From contig DOEU01000075.1 in the NCBI GenBank assembly GCA_003532555.1, forward strand, positions 1 to 5,833: a DNA stretch of 5,833 bases. The letters run 5' to 3'. The position numbers and the translations under genes are program-made. The notes under the pieces were generated by a model that was not told where the DNA came from, made no database searches, and worked only from the letters and a program-made list of their open reading frames with translations. Below, in pieces: positions 1 to 5,833 of this stretch (its first letter is position 1; each line of letters begins with the position of its first letter). This stretch comes from Verrucomicrobiota bacterium (GTDB lineage Bacteria; Verrucomicrobiota; Kiritimatiellia; Kiritimatiellales; Pontiellaceae).

Positions 1-2672
1 ATCGCTAATAATACATAGATGAGTAGCAGGGCGACTAGTAAGCCTTTTATCAGCCCGTTGACGCTTTCACGTCGATCAGCTTCTCGCCCTTCGAAGGAGT
101 AGGAGAGACCGTTATATTTTTCTAGAATCGGGGGGAGCAAGTCATTTTGAAGGGCGGCGAGAATTTGGGGGGTTTGGTCGACGGGTTCTACATCGCCTGA
201 GACTGATACAACGCGCCGGCCTTCACGCCGTACGATGGAGGTATAGGCGCGCCCTCGCTTGGCTTCTACGACTTCTCGCAAAGGAACCTCAATGCCCGCA
301 GGGGTTCGGATGATTAGCTCTTCTAAGCTAAATTCACTATTTCGCTGTTCCCGGGGTAGGCGAACTTTGATCTTAATTTCATTTCGCCCGCGCTGTTGCC
401 GGATGGCTTCAGCGCCATAATATGAGTTGCGCACTTGTCGTGCGACTTCTCGGGATGTGAGTCCAAGACTTCGACCAGCAGGTAGAATGGAAAAGTCGAT
501 CTGTTCTTTGCCGGGAGTAAATCCGTCATCAATATCCCGTACGATGGGATACGCTTGTAGCGCATCAGCCAACTCTTGGCTGGCGGCTTCTAGGACTTCC
601 ATATCACGATGGGAGAGGTCGACGCTAAAGGCGTCTTGATTTCCACCCGGTCCCCCGCTATTCGAGCGAAACCTAATACTTTTCAAACCTTTGATTCCTC
701 GCGCTTCTGCTCGCCAGCGTTGAGCAAACTCTTCGGTTGAGATGGGACGATCACTCGGGGGCAAGAGTTCATAGCTTATTCGTCCTGCATGCCCTCCCCC
801 AGGATTCATTCGTCCCCAAGTTCGGCCTCCAATGGTGGATTGAGCTCCTTTTACAACCGGCAGACTAAACTCTTCTTCGATTTTAGCAATGGCGGCATCT
901 CCGGCTTGAAGAAGTTGGTTCTGAATCGAACGGGTATCTTCCACGGGCGAGCCATAGGGCAGAGTGTAAGCGCAGAGTGCGATGTCTGCCTCGACATTGG
1001 GGAACATTTCAAATCCCATGCGCCCGCTTTTTATGTACCCAAGTGTCATAATTAAAATCATTAATCCTAGGGAGAACGTGATGTAACGAGCGCGCAAGAC
1101 CCGGTTGAGAAATGGACCATATACTTCTTTAGCAAAATAGGAAAAGCGTGCGCTAAATGATTTTTGAAAGGCATGTAATTTGCCACCACGTTTTCGATCG
1201 CTTTGATGGGCTAAATGGGCGGGTAGAATAAAGAGTGATTCAATGAGCGAGATCAAAAATGTAGAGCAGACGACCAGTGGAATCACTTGGAAAAATTTAC
1301 CCATTACCCCTGGCACAAAATACATCGGCATGAAGGCGACGATATTTGTGATGATACTAAAGGTGACGGGGAGAGCAATTTGCCGTGCCCCTTTGATGGC
1401 GGCCTGCAGAAAGGGCATTCCTTCTTGATGGTAATGATAAATATTTTCACCCACCACAATGGCATCGTCGACCACGATGCCTAGTGAAATCAAGAAAGCA
1501 AACATGGTAATCATGTTGAGGCTCACATCGGCCCCACTCATAAAGATGAAGGTGCCCATGAACGAAATCGGAATTCCGAGCATCACCCAAAATGCGAGGC
1601 GCATTTCGAGAAAGAGGCTTAATAAAATGAAGACCAGTGTGAGCCCAAGCAGGCCGTTGCGAAGGAGTAGACCCATTCGTCCGCGATAGGCGTCAGCTCG
1701 ACTGTCCCAGATGGTGAATTCAAGCCCTTCGGGCATGGTGTCACGGAGTCCAGCAATAACCTCTTCGACAGATTCTTCGATCGAGATGGGAGACTCTTTT
1801 CCCACACGGAAGACAGTCAATGAAACCGCTGGCTTCCCGTTATAGAAGCTGAATTTATCACTCTCATCAAAGCCATCTTTGATGGTAGCAATATCTTCGA
1901 GCAGGAGCTTAGTTCCATCTGGGGATGTAATGATGGGGATGCGGGCAAATTCTCGGCCCATTTCGCGACGGTCGGTAACGCGCACTAGTATCTCACCACC
2001 ATCGGTACGCATGCTCCCGCCTGGTAGTTCGACCGAGCTTTGAGCAAGTAATGAGGCCACTTGCTGAAGAGTCATGCCTAGTTCCCGTAGTTTTTGTTGC
2101 GTAATCTCAATACTAATTTCATGGGAACGAACATTTTCGAGTTCAAGCTGTGTGATGCCAGGATGTTGTAAAAGCCGGTCGCGAATCGTTTCCGTTAGCT
2201 CTCGTAATGTGGGGGGGGGCACATCGGCTGAGATGATTAAATCGAGTACCGGGCGTTTGAGGTTTACGATGCTGATCGTGGGTTCTTCTGCGTCGAGAGG
2301 GAAGGTTCGAATTCGATCGACGGCATTGCGGACATCATCTGCTACGCGATTCACATCTGATTTTTCTAACACCTCAGTTCGGACGGTGCCGCTATTTTCA
2401 TTGGCGTAGGAGACCACGCGTTTCACCCCGTTCAATCCACGAACAGCCTCTTCAACTGCGAGCAGAATACCTTGCTCTACTTCGTCTGGACTTGCGCCGG
2501 GATAGGCAACAGTTACATAGACTTCATCAAGCTCAGCATTGGGAAGAAATTCCTGTTGAACACGGGTGGCCGCAAAGATACCTCCGATGATTAAAATCAC
2601 CATCAAGATGTTGGCAGCCACGGGATTGGTGGCCATCCAGGCGATAGGACCTTTGCGTTCTTCAACCTTCAT
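1..2672 (-). CDS. RND efflux permease (AcrB/HAE-1-like), 3' end beyond the window
   Basis: Inner-membrane proton-driven exporter, the pump of a tripartite efflux system. Reading the minus strand from an ATG at 2672-2670 gives 890 uninterrupted codons to the left edge. The N-terminus is MKVEERKGPIAWMATNPVAA, followed by helix TM1 (about residues 17-36). A periplasmic porter domain follows, with the typical FLPNAELDEVYVTVAYPGAS start at 42-61. TM2 to TM6 lie at about 339-355, 360-379, 386-410, 435-453 and 463-485. TM4 carries GIVVDDAIVVGENI, whose Asp402 and Asp403 match the proton-relay pair Asp407/Asp408 of AcrB. TM7 is near 530-547. A second periplasmic domain starts MGFEMFPNVEADIAL, and the sequence stops inside TM8 (from about 874). 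AcrB-type pumps have about 1,000-1,050 residues, so some 130-170 are missing, including the relay Lys and Arg of the C-terminal half. The start overlaps the adaptor gene by 11 bases, with GGGAGAG just upstream. A nine-C run encodes Pro152-154. The family is certain; the substrate is unknown (drug or solvent export more likely than metal). Confidence 0.95.
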   Translation of the reverse strand, partial: MKVEERKGPIAWMATNPVAANILMVILIIGGIFAATRVQQEFLPNAELDEVYVTVAYPGASPDEVEQGILLAVEEAVRGLNGVKRVVSYANENSGTVRTEVLEKSDVNRVADDVRNAVDRIRTFPLDAEEPTISIVNLKRPVLDLIISADVPPPTLRELTETIRDRLLQHPGITQLELENVRSHEISIEITQQKLRELGMTLQQVASLLAQSSVELPGGSMRTDGGEILVRVTDRREMGREFARIPIITSPDGTKLLLEDIATIKDGFDESDKFSFYNGKPAVSLTVFRVGKESPISIEESVEEVIAGLRDTMPEGLEFTIWDSRADAYRGRMGLLLRNGLLGLTLVFILLSLFLEMRLAFWVMLGIPISFMGTFIFMSGADVSLNMITMFAFLISLGIVVDDAIVVGENIYHYHQEGMPFLQAAIKGARQIALPVTFSIITNIVAFMPMYFVPGVMGKFFQVIPLVVCSTFLISLIESLFILPAHLAHQSDRKRGGKLHAFQKSFSARFSYFAKEVYGPFLNRVLRARYITFSLGLMILIMTLGYIKSGRMGFEMFPNVEADIALCAYTLPYGSPVEDTRSIQNQLLQAGDAAIAKIEEEFSLPVVKGAQSTIGGRTWGRMNPGGGHAGRISYELLPPSDRPISTEEFAQRWRAEARGIKGLKSIRFRSNSGGPGGNQDAFSVDLSHRDMEVLEAASQELADALQAYPIVRDIDDGFTPGKEQIDFSILPAGRSLGLTSREVARQVRNSYYGAEAIRQQRGRNEIKIKVRLPREQRNSEFSLEELIIRTPAGIEVPLREVVEAKRGRAYTSIVRREGRRVVSVSGDVEPVDQTPQILAALQNDLLPPILEKYNGLSYSFEGREADRRESVNGLIKGLLVALLLIYVLLA
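2211..2219 (-). repeat. Nine-base C homopolymer inside the RND permease gene
   Basis: Nine consecutive C on the coding strand form three Pro codons (residues 152-154, context SADVPPPTLRE) in the first periplasmic porter domain. The frame is intact on both sides. A one-base slip would truncate the protein early, so the tract could act as a mutable on/off site, or may simply be a chance run. Confidence 0.9.
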
Positions 2673-3828
2673 TCATCTCTCCCGTTTTGAGGGGGCGATC
2701 GTCTAGGCGGGTGCCGTTGTTGACAGGACGTCCAGGAACCGGTGCAGCAATATCCGAAATAATCAATTCCGATGCAGCCGGAAGGCCTCGAACTAAAATG
2801 GAATCACTTTCGCGGAATACGACGTTCACGGGTTTAATGGCAAGAGCCCCATCCTGATCGAGCCACACTTTATTCCCTTCGCGTAAGGCTTTGCGTGGAA
2901 TACGGGTAACAGCTTTTAGTGATTCGCCTTGAATAATAACTTCTACATATTCGCCTAAGAGGAGCGGTTTTTCATGTGAAGTTTTTTGGCCAAGTGGGTC
3001 ATCCACTGAAATGATTACGCGAGCCATGCGTCCTTTTGTCTCTATGGAGCCCGTTAGCTTAAGGACTTCGCCGGGATAGGTGGTGCCAGTTGTTGAGCGC
3101 ACAGTTACAGGGCTCCCGGGGAATTTGAGCCACTTGAGTCGATCGATAGGAACAGAGGCTTCGATGTGATATCTGTCTGTGGAAGTCAATAAGGCTAATG
3201 GAACTTGTTGGTTCACTTGTTCGCCCAGGTCAACATAGCACTCTCGAACAAGAGTGTTAAAAGGGGCTCGTCGTGTGGTTCGTTTTAGGTCTAGCTGAGC
3301 ACGTTGCACTTTTGCTTTAGCGGACGCAACGGCCGCTTTGCTCGCATTTAAATGGGGGATTCGTAGTGCTAGTGATTTTTCTTGATGGGTCGCGTCGTCG
3401 GCTTTCAGCAACTCCCACTCATACCGAGCAATATCTTGTCGGCCTAGTTCAAGTTCATGTTCAAATTGTGCGGCCGCCGAGGTTGCTTCTGTTACTTTAA
3501 GTGCAAGCTCATAGTTGGCTGGATCGGTTTGTAAAATCAGATCCCCCTTTGGGATAAGACCGCCTTCAATAAACTGTTCGTTAACCGATACAATTTTACC
3601 CGTAACAGGCGTCCGCAAGACAACTTGTTCGGCAGGCTCTACTATGCCGGCCAGTTCGAGCATGACGTGCTCATCGCTAAGTGCAACGGATGTCGTTTCA
3701 ATCAAGATAGCTTGTCTTTGTGGCTGACTACGCTCTGCTTTGGGAGCGGTTGAAATTAAGATGCGGGCAAGAAGTAAACCTATGACCAGAATGATTATAC
3801 ATAGCAATAACGTTTTAATTTTCTTCAT
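2662..3828 (-). CDS. Periplasmic adaptor of RND efflux pump (HlyD/AcrA membrane fusion protein)
   Basis: A complete 388-residue protein linking the RND permease to the outer-membrane channel. The N-terminus MKKIKTLLLC is followed by a hydrophobic stretch (about 6-26) acting as membrane anchor or signal peptide. Cys10 is inside this stretch and does not form a lipobox. Domains in order: membrane-proximal strand (41-65); first lipoyl half (66-103, with VVLRTPVTGKIVSV and KGDLILQTDP); alpha-helical coiled-coil hairpin (about 104-187); second lipoyl half (188-216, APFNTLVRECYVDLGEQV); beta-barrel (about 217-302); C-terminal membrane-proximal domain (about 305-365, with RIPRKALREGNKVWL); and a short polar tail. 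Length is usual for the family. The ATG at 3828-3826 lies in the end of the channel gene (14-base overlap), preceded by AGGAGA five bases away, which fixes the start. The TGA stop overlaps the permease start. The hairpin turn resembles adaptors paired with HAE-1-like pumps, but one residue of the TolC-contacting R-L-S motif of AcrA appears replaced. Confidence 0.95.
   Translation of the reverse strand: MKKIKTLLLCIIILVIGLLLARILISTAPKAERSQPQRQAILIETTSVALSDEHVMLELAGIVEPAEQVVLRTPVTGKIVSVNEQFIEGGLIPKGDLILQTDPANYELALKVTEATSAAAQFEHELELGRQDIARYEWELLKADDATHQEKSLALRIPHLNASKAAVASAKAKVQRAQLDLKRTTRRAPFNTLVRECYVDLGEQVNQQVPLALLTSTDRYHIEASVPIDRLKWLKFPGSPVTVRSTTGTTYPGEVLKLTGSIETKGRMARVIISVDDPLGQKTSHEKPLLLGEYVEVIIQGESLKAVTRIPRKALREGNKVWLDQDGALAIKPVNVVFRESDSILVRGLPAASELIISDIAAPVPGRPVNNGTRLDDRPLKTGEMNEG
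2677..2683 (-). promoter_or_regulatory. Ribosome binding site of the RND permease gene
   Basis: GGGAGAG on the minus strand, four bases before the ATG at 2672 (six counted from the GGGAG core). It lies inside the end of the adaptor gene and decides the permease start. Confidence 0.7.
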
Positions 3829-5212
3829 TTGATTCTCCTGGTTCTTCCAGTTGCTTCATCCAGTTTCCGCCTAAGGATCTTAAGAGGTTGATGCGATAGC
3901 TAATTTGATCCGCTTGAGCGGAAATTTGAAGACGCTCTATTTGCTGTAGCGTATTCAGTTGGAATAGGACCGTTGTATAATCAATCGCTCCATTGCGGTA
4001 GCGCCGGATCGCTTCATCATAGGCTTGCTGTGCGGCTTTGAGTCTTACTGCCAATGCTGCGGTATAGGTCGCTTGAGTCATTTCTAAATTGAGGGCTTGC
4101 TCTACTTCGTTGATGGCTTGAATTACAGTAGCTCGATAGGCAGCGACTGCTTCGCGTAGAACAGCCTGTGTGCGTTCAGTTTCGGCACGACGTGCACCGG
4201 CATCAAGCAGCGGTGCGCTTAAGTTGCCTACTAAGGTGCTCAACCAATTGTCAAAAAGCTCTTCTGAACTCCTTTCAGTTGATTCAATGCGTCCGCTTAA
4301 CCGAATGGCGGGTAGCCGATCGGCTCGAGCGGCGGCTACTCGCCAACTGGCAGCATCGAGGAGCACACGTGCACGCTGAACGTCGGGACGCTGTTCGAGT
4401 AATGTGGCAGGAATTCCGAGAGATGGAAGCGGTGGAAGAGTGCATAGGAGAGTGCTTTCAATCGCAGCGGGTTCGGTTTTCCCAAGGAGGGCGGTGAGTT
4501 CAAGTTCGGCGGCACGTTCAGCGCGTTCAGCGAGGGGGATTAAAGCCGCTGTGGATTCCACTGTTTGTCGTTGTTGCAGAAGCGCGAGACCGGTGGAGAA
4601 GGATTTCCGGAAGCGGAGTTCAATTAATTCTAATGAGGTGCGATTGGCTTCGAGTTGCTCGCGGAGGATGGCTAGCTCCATCCGGCGAGCAATTAAGTTA
4701 TGCCAGCGGTTTGCCACCTCGGCACTCAGGCTCATGGCCGCAGTTTCTACGGCGAAGCGCGCACTTTCCGCATCTAATTTAGCGGCAGATTGAACAGCAT
4801 TTACACGGCCCCACAGGTCGAGTTCATAACTGGTTACTGCGGCTCCTCCGCTCCATTGGTAGCTTTCGGGACCTGTGTTGATAGCTTCAGTGCGTGTGAG
4901 CCCGGTGGTTAAATTGATTGAGGGAAGCCGAGCGGCTCCCAGTCGTCTTGCTGTTGCATCGGCTTGTGTAAGCCGTGCCCATACTTGTTCGAGCGATGGG
5001 TTATGGAGCAGTGCATGATGAATCAATTTATCTAGCTCTGGATTATTAAATATGAGCCACCAGGCAGTTTCGGCGACGGTGCTTTCAGCTATTGTTGGCG
5101 AGGAGTAGGTGGGGGGTAAGGGGATTGTATCGATTGGTAGCGCTGGCTTGAGCAGGGCACAACCACTGAATAGTAAACAACCTAGTATCGTAAAGCTTTG
5201 ATTTATACGCAC
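3815..5212 (-). CDS. Outer-membrane efflux lipoprotein, NodT/TolC family
   Basis: A complete 465-residue exit channel of the tripartite pump; the trimer spans the outer membrane and periplasm. The start is GTG at 5212-5210. There is no in-frame ATG early in the gene (next Met is residue 160), the signal sequence begins right here, and GGGGA lies seven bases upstream. Residues 1-17 are a lipoprotein signal (MRINQSFTIL, then GCLLFSG) with Cys18 as the lipidated residue. Phe at -3 is less common than Leu. Residue +2 is Ala, not Asp, which agrees with outer-membrane sorting. Two internal homologous halves are visible. The first has WWLIFNNPELDKLI (51-64), RLPSINLTTG and the YELDLWGRV signature (129-137). 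The second has LLEQRPDVQRAR (271-282), RLPAIRLSGR, APLLDAGARRAE (333-344) and YRNGAIDYTTVL (405-416), ending near LRSLGGNW (444-451). It is the first gene of the operon, behind a predicted promoter. Family and role are secure; the partner pump follows from gene linkage. Confidence 0.95.
   Translation of the reverse strand: MRINQSFTILGCLLFSGCALLKPALPIDTIPLPPTYSSPTIAESTVAETAWWLIFNNPELDKLIHHALLHNPSLEQVWARLTQADATARRLGAARLPSINLTTGLTRTEAINTGPESYQWSGGAAVTSYELDLWGRVNAVQSAAKLDAESARFAVETAAMSLSAEVANRWHNLIARRMELAILREQLEANRTSLELIELRFRKSFSTGLALLQQRQTVESTAALIPLAERAERAAELELTALLGKTEPAAIESTLLCTLPPLPSLGIPATLLEQRPDVQRARVLLDAASWRVAAARADRLPAIRLSGRIESTERSSEELFDNWLSTLVGNLSAPLLDAGARRAETERTQAVLREAVAAYRATVIQAINEVEQALNLEMTQATYTAALAVRLKAAQQAYDEAIRRYRNGAIDYTTVLFQLNTLQQIERLQISAQADQISYRINLLRSLGGNWMKQLEEPGESNEEN
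3834..3839 (-). promoter_or_regulatory. Ribosome binding site of the adaptor gene
   Basis: AGGAGA on the minus strand, five bases before the ATG at 3828. It lies inside the end of the lipoprotein coding sequence and indicates efficient re-initiation or coupled translation in the operon. Confidence 0.75.
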
Positions 5213-5219
5213 GTAGAAG

Positions 5220-5224
5220 TCCCC
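5220..5224 (-). promoter_or_regulatory. Ribosome binding site of the outer-membrane lipoprotein gene
   Basis: GGGGA on the minus strand, seven bases before the GTG start at 5212. Together with the signal peptide starting at once, it supports this non-ATG start. Confidence 0.6.
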
Positions 5225-5236
5225 AATCGTTGGCGG

Positions 5237-5265
5237 AGCGTAAAACAGTACCTATGGGTTGTCAA
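5237..5265 (-). promoter_or_regulatory. Predicted sigma-70 promoter of the RND efflux operon
   Basis: On the minus strand, a perfect TTGACA -35 box (5265-5260) is followed by a 17-base spacer and TACGCT (5242-5237) as -10. The -10 matches TATAAT at three of six positions. Transcription would start near 5230, giving a leader of about 18 bases with the ribosome binding site inside it. The strong -35 with a weak -10 could suit activation, for example by a MerR-type regulator, although those usually act on 19-20 base spacers. No regulator gene is in view. This is a prediction from sequence only. Confidence 0.5.
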
Positions 5266-5321
5266 ATGACACTCTTGATTGGATTCGTTCGGTTTTTGCG
5301 GTTTCCCTTCGCATCGAAAGC

Positions 5322-5328
5322 GAGTAGG
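5322..5328 (+). promoter_or_regulatory. Weak candidate ribosome binding site of the MATE gene
   Basis: GAGTAGG lies ten bases before the ATG at 5339. Spacing is long and the match is imperfect, so translation may be weak or the true signal may be different. Confidence 0.3.
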
Positions 5329-5338
5329 TTTTGGCGTC

Positions 5339-5833
5339 ATGTCCAAATCCACCACCAACCGCTCACGTCGCAAAACTCTTTTAAGGGTGGCATGGCCTTT
5401 GATTATTAATTCAGGCAGCTTCGCTCTTCTTAATTTCGCTGACCGGCTTTTCTTATCTTGGCACAGTGAGGCAGCATTTAGAGCATCTTTACCCGGTGGA
5501 ATACTTTTTTTTACATTGGTTTGCGGTTTTATGGCATTAGCTGGAATTACGAATACTTTTGTTTCCCAGCTCTGGGGGAGCGGTGATCGAATAGGTTGTG
5601 CTCGAGCAACATCACAAGGAATATGGTTGGCACTTCTTTCAACTCCTTTAATTGTGTTACTGGCGCCAATCGGTATTTCTCTTCTTCGATTATCAGGACA
5701 TGAGTCCGAGGTTCTAATCCTTGAAGAGCAGTACTTTAAGATACTTTTATTTGGAGGCGGAGGAATGGTGCTTTCCTCCGCTCTAAGTGCATTTTTCTCA
5801 GGCCGCGGTCGCACTCGTGTTGTGATGTCATGT
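5339..5833 (+). CDS. MATE-family efflux transporter, N-terminal part (3' end beyond the window)
   Basis: An inner-membrane cation-coupled (H+ or Na+) exporter of the MATE family. ATG at 5339 opens 165 codons running in frame to the right edge. MATE proteins have about 440-480 residues and 12 helices, so roughly the first third is here. After a basic tail (NRSRRKTLLR) come TM1 with AWPLIINSGSFALLNFADRL (18-37), TM2 around 51-72, TM3 around 92-112 and the start of TM4 (about 135-153). Asp35 in TM1 aligns with the conserved cation-coupling Asp of NorM from Vibrio (Asp36). TFVSQLWGSGDR (73-84) matches the family's V-A-Q-x-x-G-A-G-x loop after TM2, and the SGRGRTR stretch matches the usual S-x-G-x-T-x-x loop. 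An upstream in-frame TTG at 5279 follows a stop codon but has poor context, so the ATG is preferred. It is divergent from the RND operon. It may feed substrates to the periplasm for that pump (inference). The substrate is unknown. Confidence 0.9.
   Translation, partial: MSKSTTNRSRRKTLLRVAWPLIINSGSFALLNFADRLFLSWHSEAAFRASLPGGILFFTLVCGFMALAGITNTFVSQLWGSGDRIGCARATSQGIWLALLSTPLIVLLAPIGISLLRLSGHESEVLILEEQYFKILLFGGGGMVLSSALSAFFSGRGRTRVVMSC

Larger units (their letters stand above)
5213..5338. other. Divergent intergenic region between the RND operon and the MATE gene
   Basis: The only non-coding stretch in the window, 126 bases between two start codons facing away from each other. It must hold the control sites for the minus-strand operon and probably for the plus-strand gene. 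A good -35 with a weak -10 is visible for the operon. No comparable promoter was found for the MATE gene. Two very short inverted repeats are present, CCAA-3-TTGG at 5223-5233 and TTCG-3-CGAA at 5308-5318. Each arm is only four bases, too short to call operators. Confidence 0.8.

Noticed and set aside
2211..2219. The nine-C run as a frameshift or sequencing error
   Set aside because: The permease frame matches the family on both sides of the run, so the length given is consistent with an intact gene.
3797..3801. Cys10 of the adaptor as a lipidation site
   Set aside because: The Cys sits within the hydrophobic core (LLLCIIIL) without a small residue before it, so it is not a lipobox.
4168..4793. 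Plus-strand open frames of 109 and 129 codons inside the lipoprotein gene
   Set aside because: They lie antisense to a well-supported NodT/TolC-family gene, are rich in Arg, Ser and Ala and show no domain. They are shadows of the real frame.
5223..5233. CCAA-TCG-TTGG inverted repeat as an operator
   Set aside because: The arms are only four bases and pairing does not extend outward, so it is expected by chance. Kept only as a note in the intergenic entry.
5275..5303. TTGATT as -35 of a plus-strand promoter for the MATE gene
   Set aside because: At 16-18 base spacing there is no acceptable -10 box (GCGGTT at 17 bases).
5308..5318. TTCG-CAT-CGAA inverted repeat as an operator for the MATE gene
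   Set aside because: Four-base arms with a mismatch directly outside; not distinguishable from chance.
5203..5814. A 203-codon open frame on the minus strand overlapping the MATE gene and the intergenic region
   Set aside because: Its product is low-complexity, basic and unlike any family I know. The opposite strand encodes a clear MATE protein with correctly placed motifs, so this is an antisense shadow.

Overview
The window is almost entirely coding and carries two multidrug-type efflux systems arranged back to back. Most of it (positions 1 to 5212, minus strand) is a three-gene tripartite RND efflux operon in the order outer-membrane lipoprotein (NodT/TolC type), periplasmic adaptor (HlyD/AcrA type), inner-membrane RND permease. 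The permease has its N-terminus here but runs off the left edge after 890 codons, in its eighth membrane helix. On the plus strand a MATE-family exporter starts at 5339 and runs off the right edge after 165 codons. The only non-coding stretch is the 126-base divergent region 5213-5338.

The three operon genes overlap by 14 and 11 bases. Each downstream start has a purine-rich ribosome binding site lying inside the preceding gene, so they are very likely co-transcribed and made in step. A promoter candidate with a perfect TTGACA -35 box, a 17-base spacer and a weak -10 box (TACGCT) sits just upstream of the first gene and would give a leader of only about 18 bases. No regulator gene is in the window, and no convincing operator or terminator was seen.

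Working model: the RND permease captures substrates from the periplasm or outer leaflet using the proton gradient (Asp402/Asp403 pair). The adaptor bridges it to the lipoprotein channel, and substrates leave through the outer membrane. The MATE pump would move substrates from the cytoplasm to the periplasm, where an RND system could pick them up. This cooperation is inference from gene position. Substrates cannot be predicted.

Organism: a Gram-negative (diderm) bacterium, because an outer-membrane efflux lipoprotein is encoded. Intermediate GC, frequent CGA arginine codons, Shine-Dalgarno sites and the flavour of the MATE N-terminus (FADRLFLSW, then LPGGILFFTLVCGFMAL) fit the Planctomycetes-Verrucomicrobia group better than enterobacteria. 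That is a low-confidence impression from memory, not a search. I see no mobile element, RNA gene, CRISPR array or clearly new type of system. The most unusual local features are a nine-C tract inside the permease gene and the divergent pairing of two efflux superfamilies.
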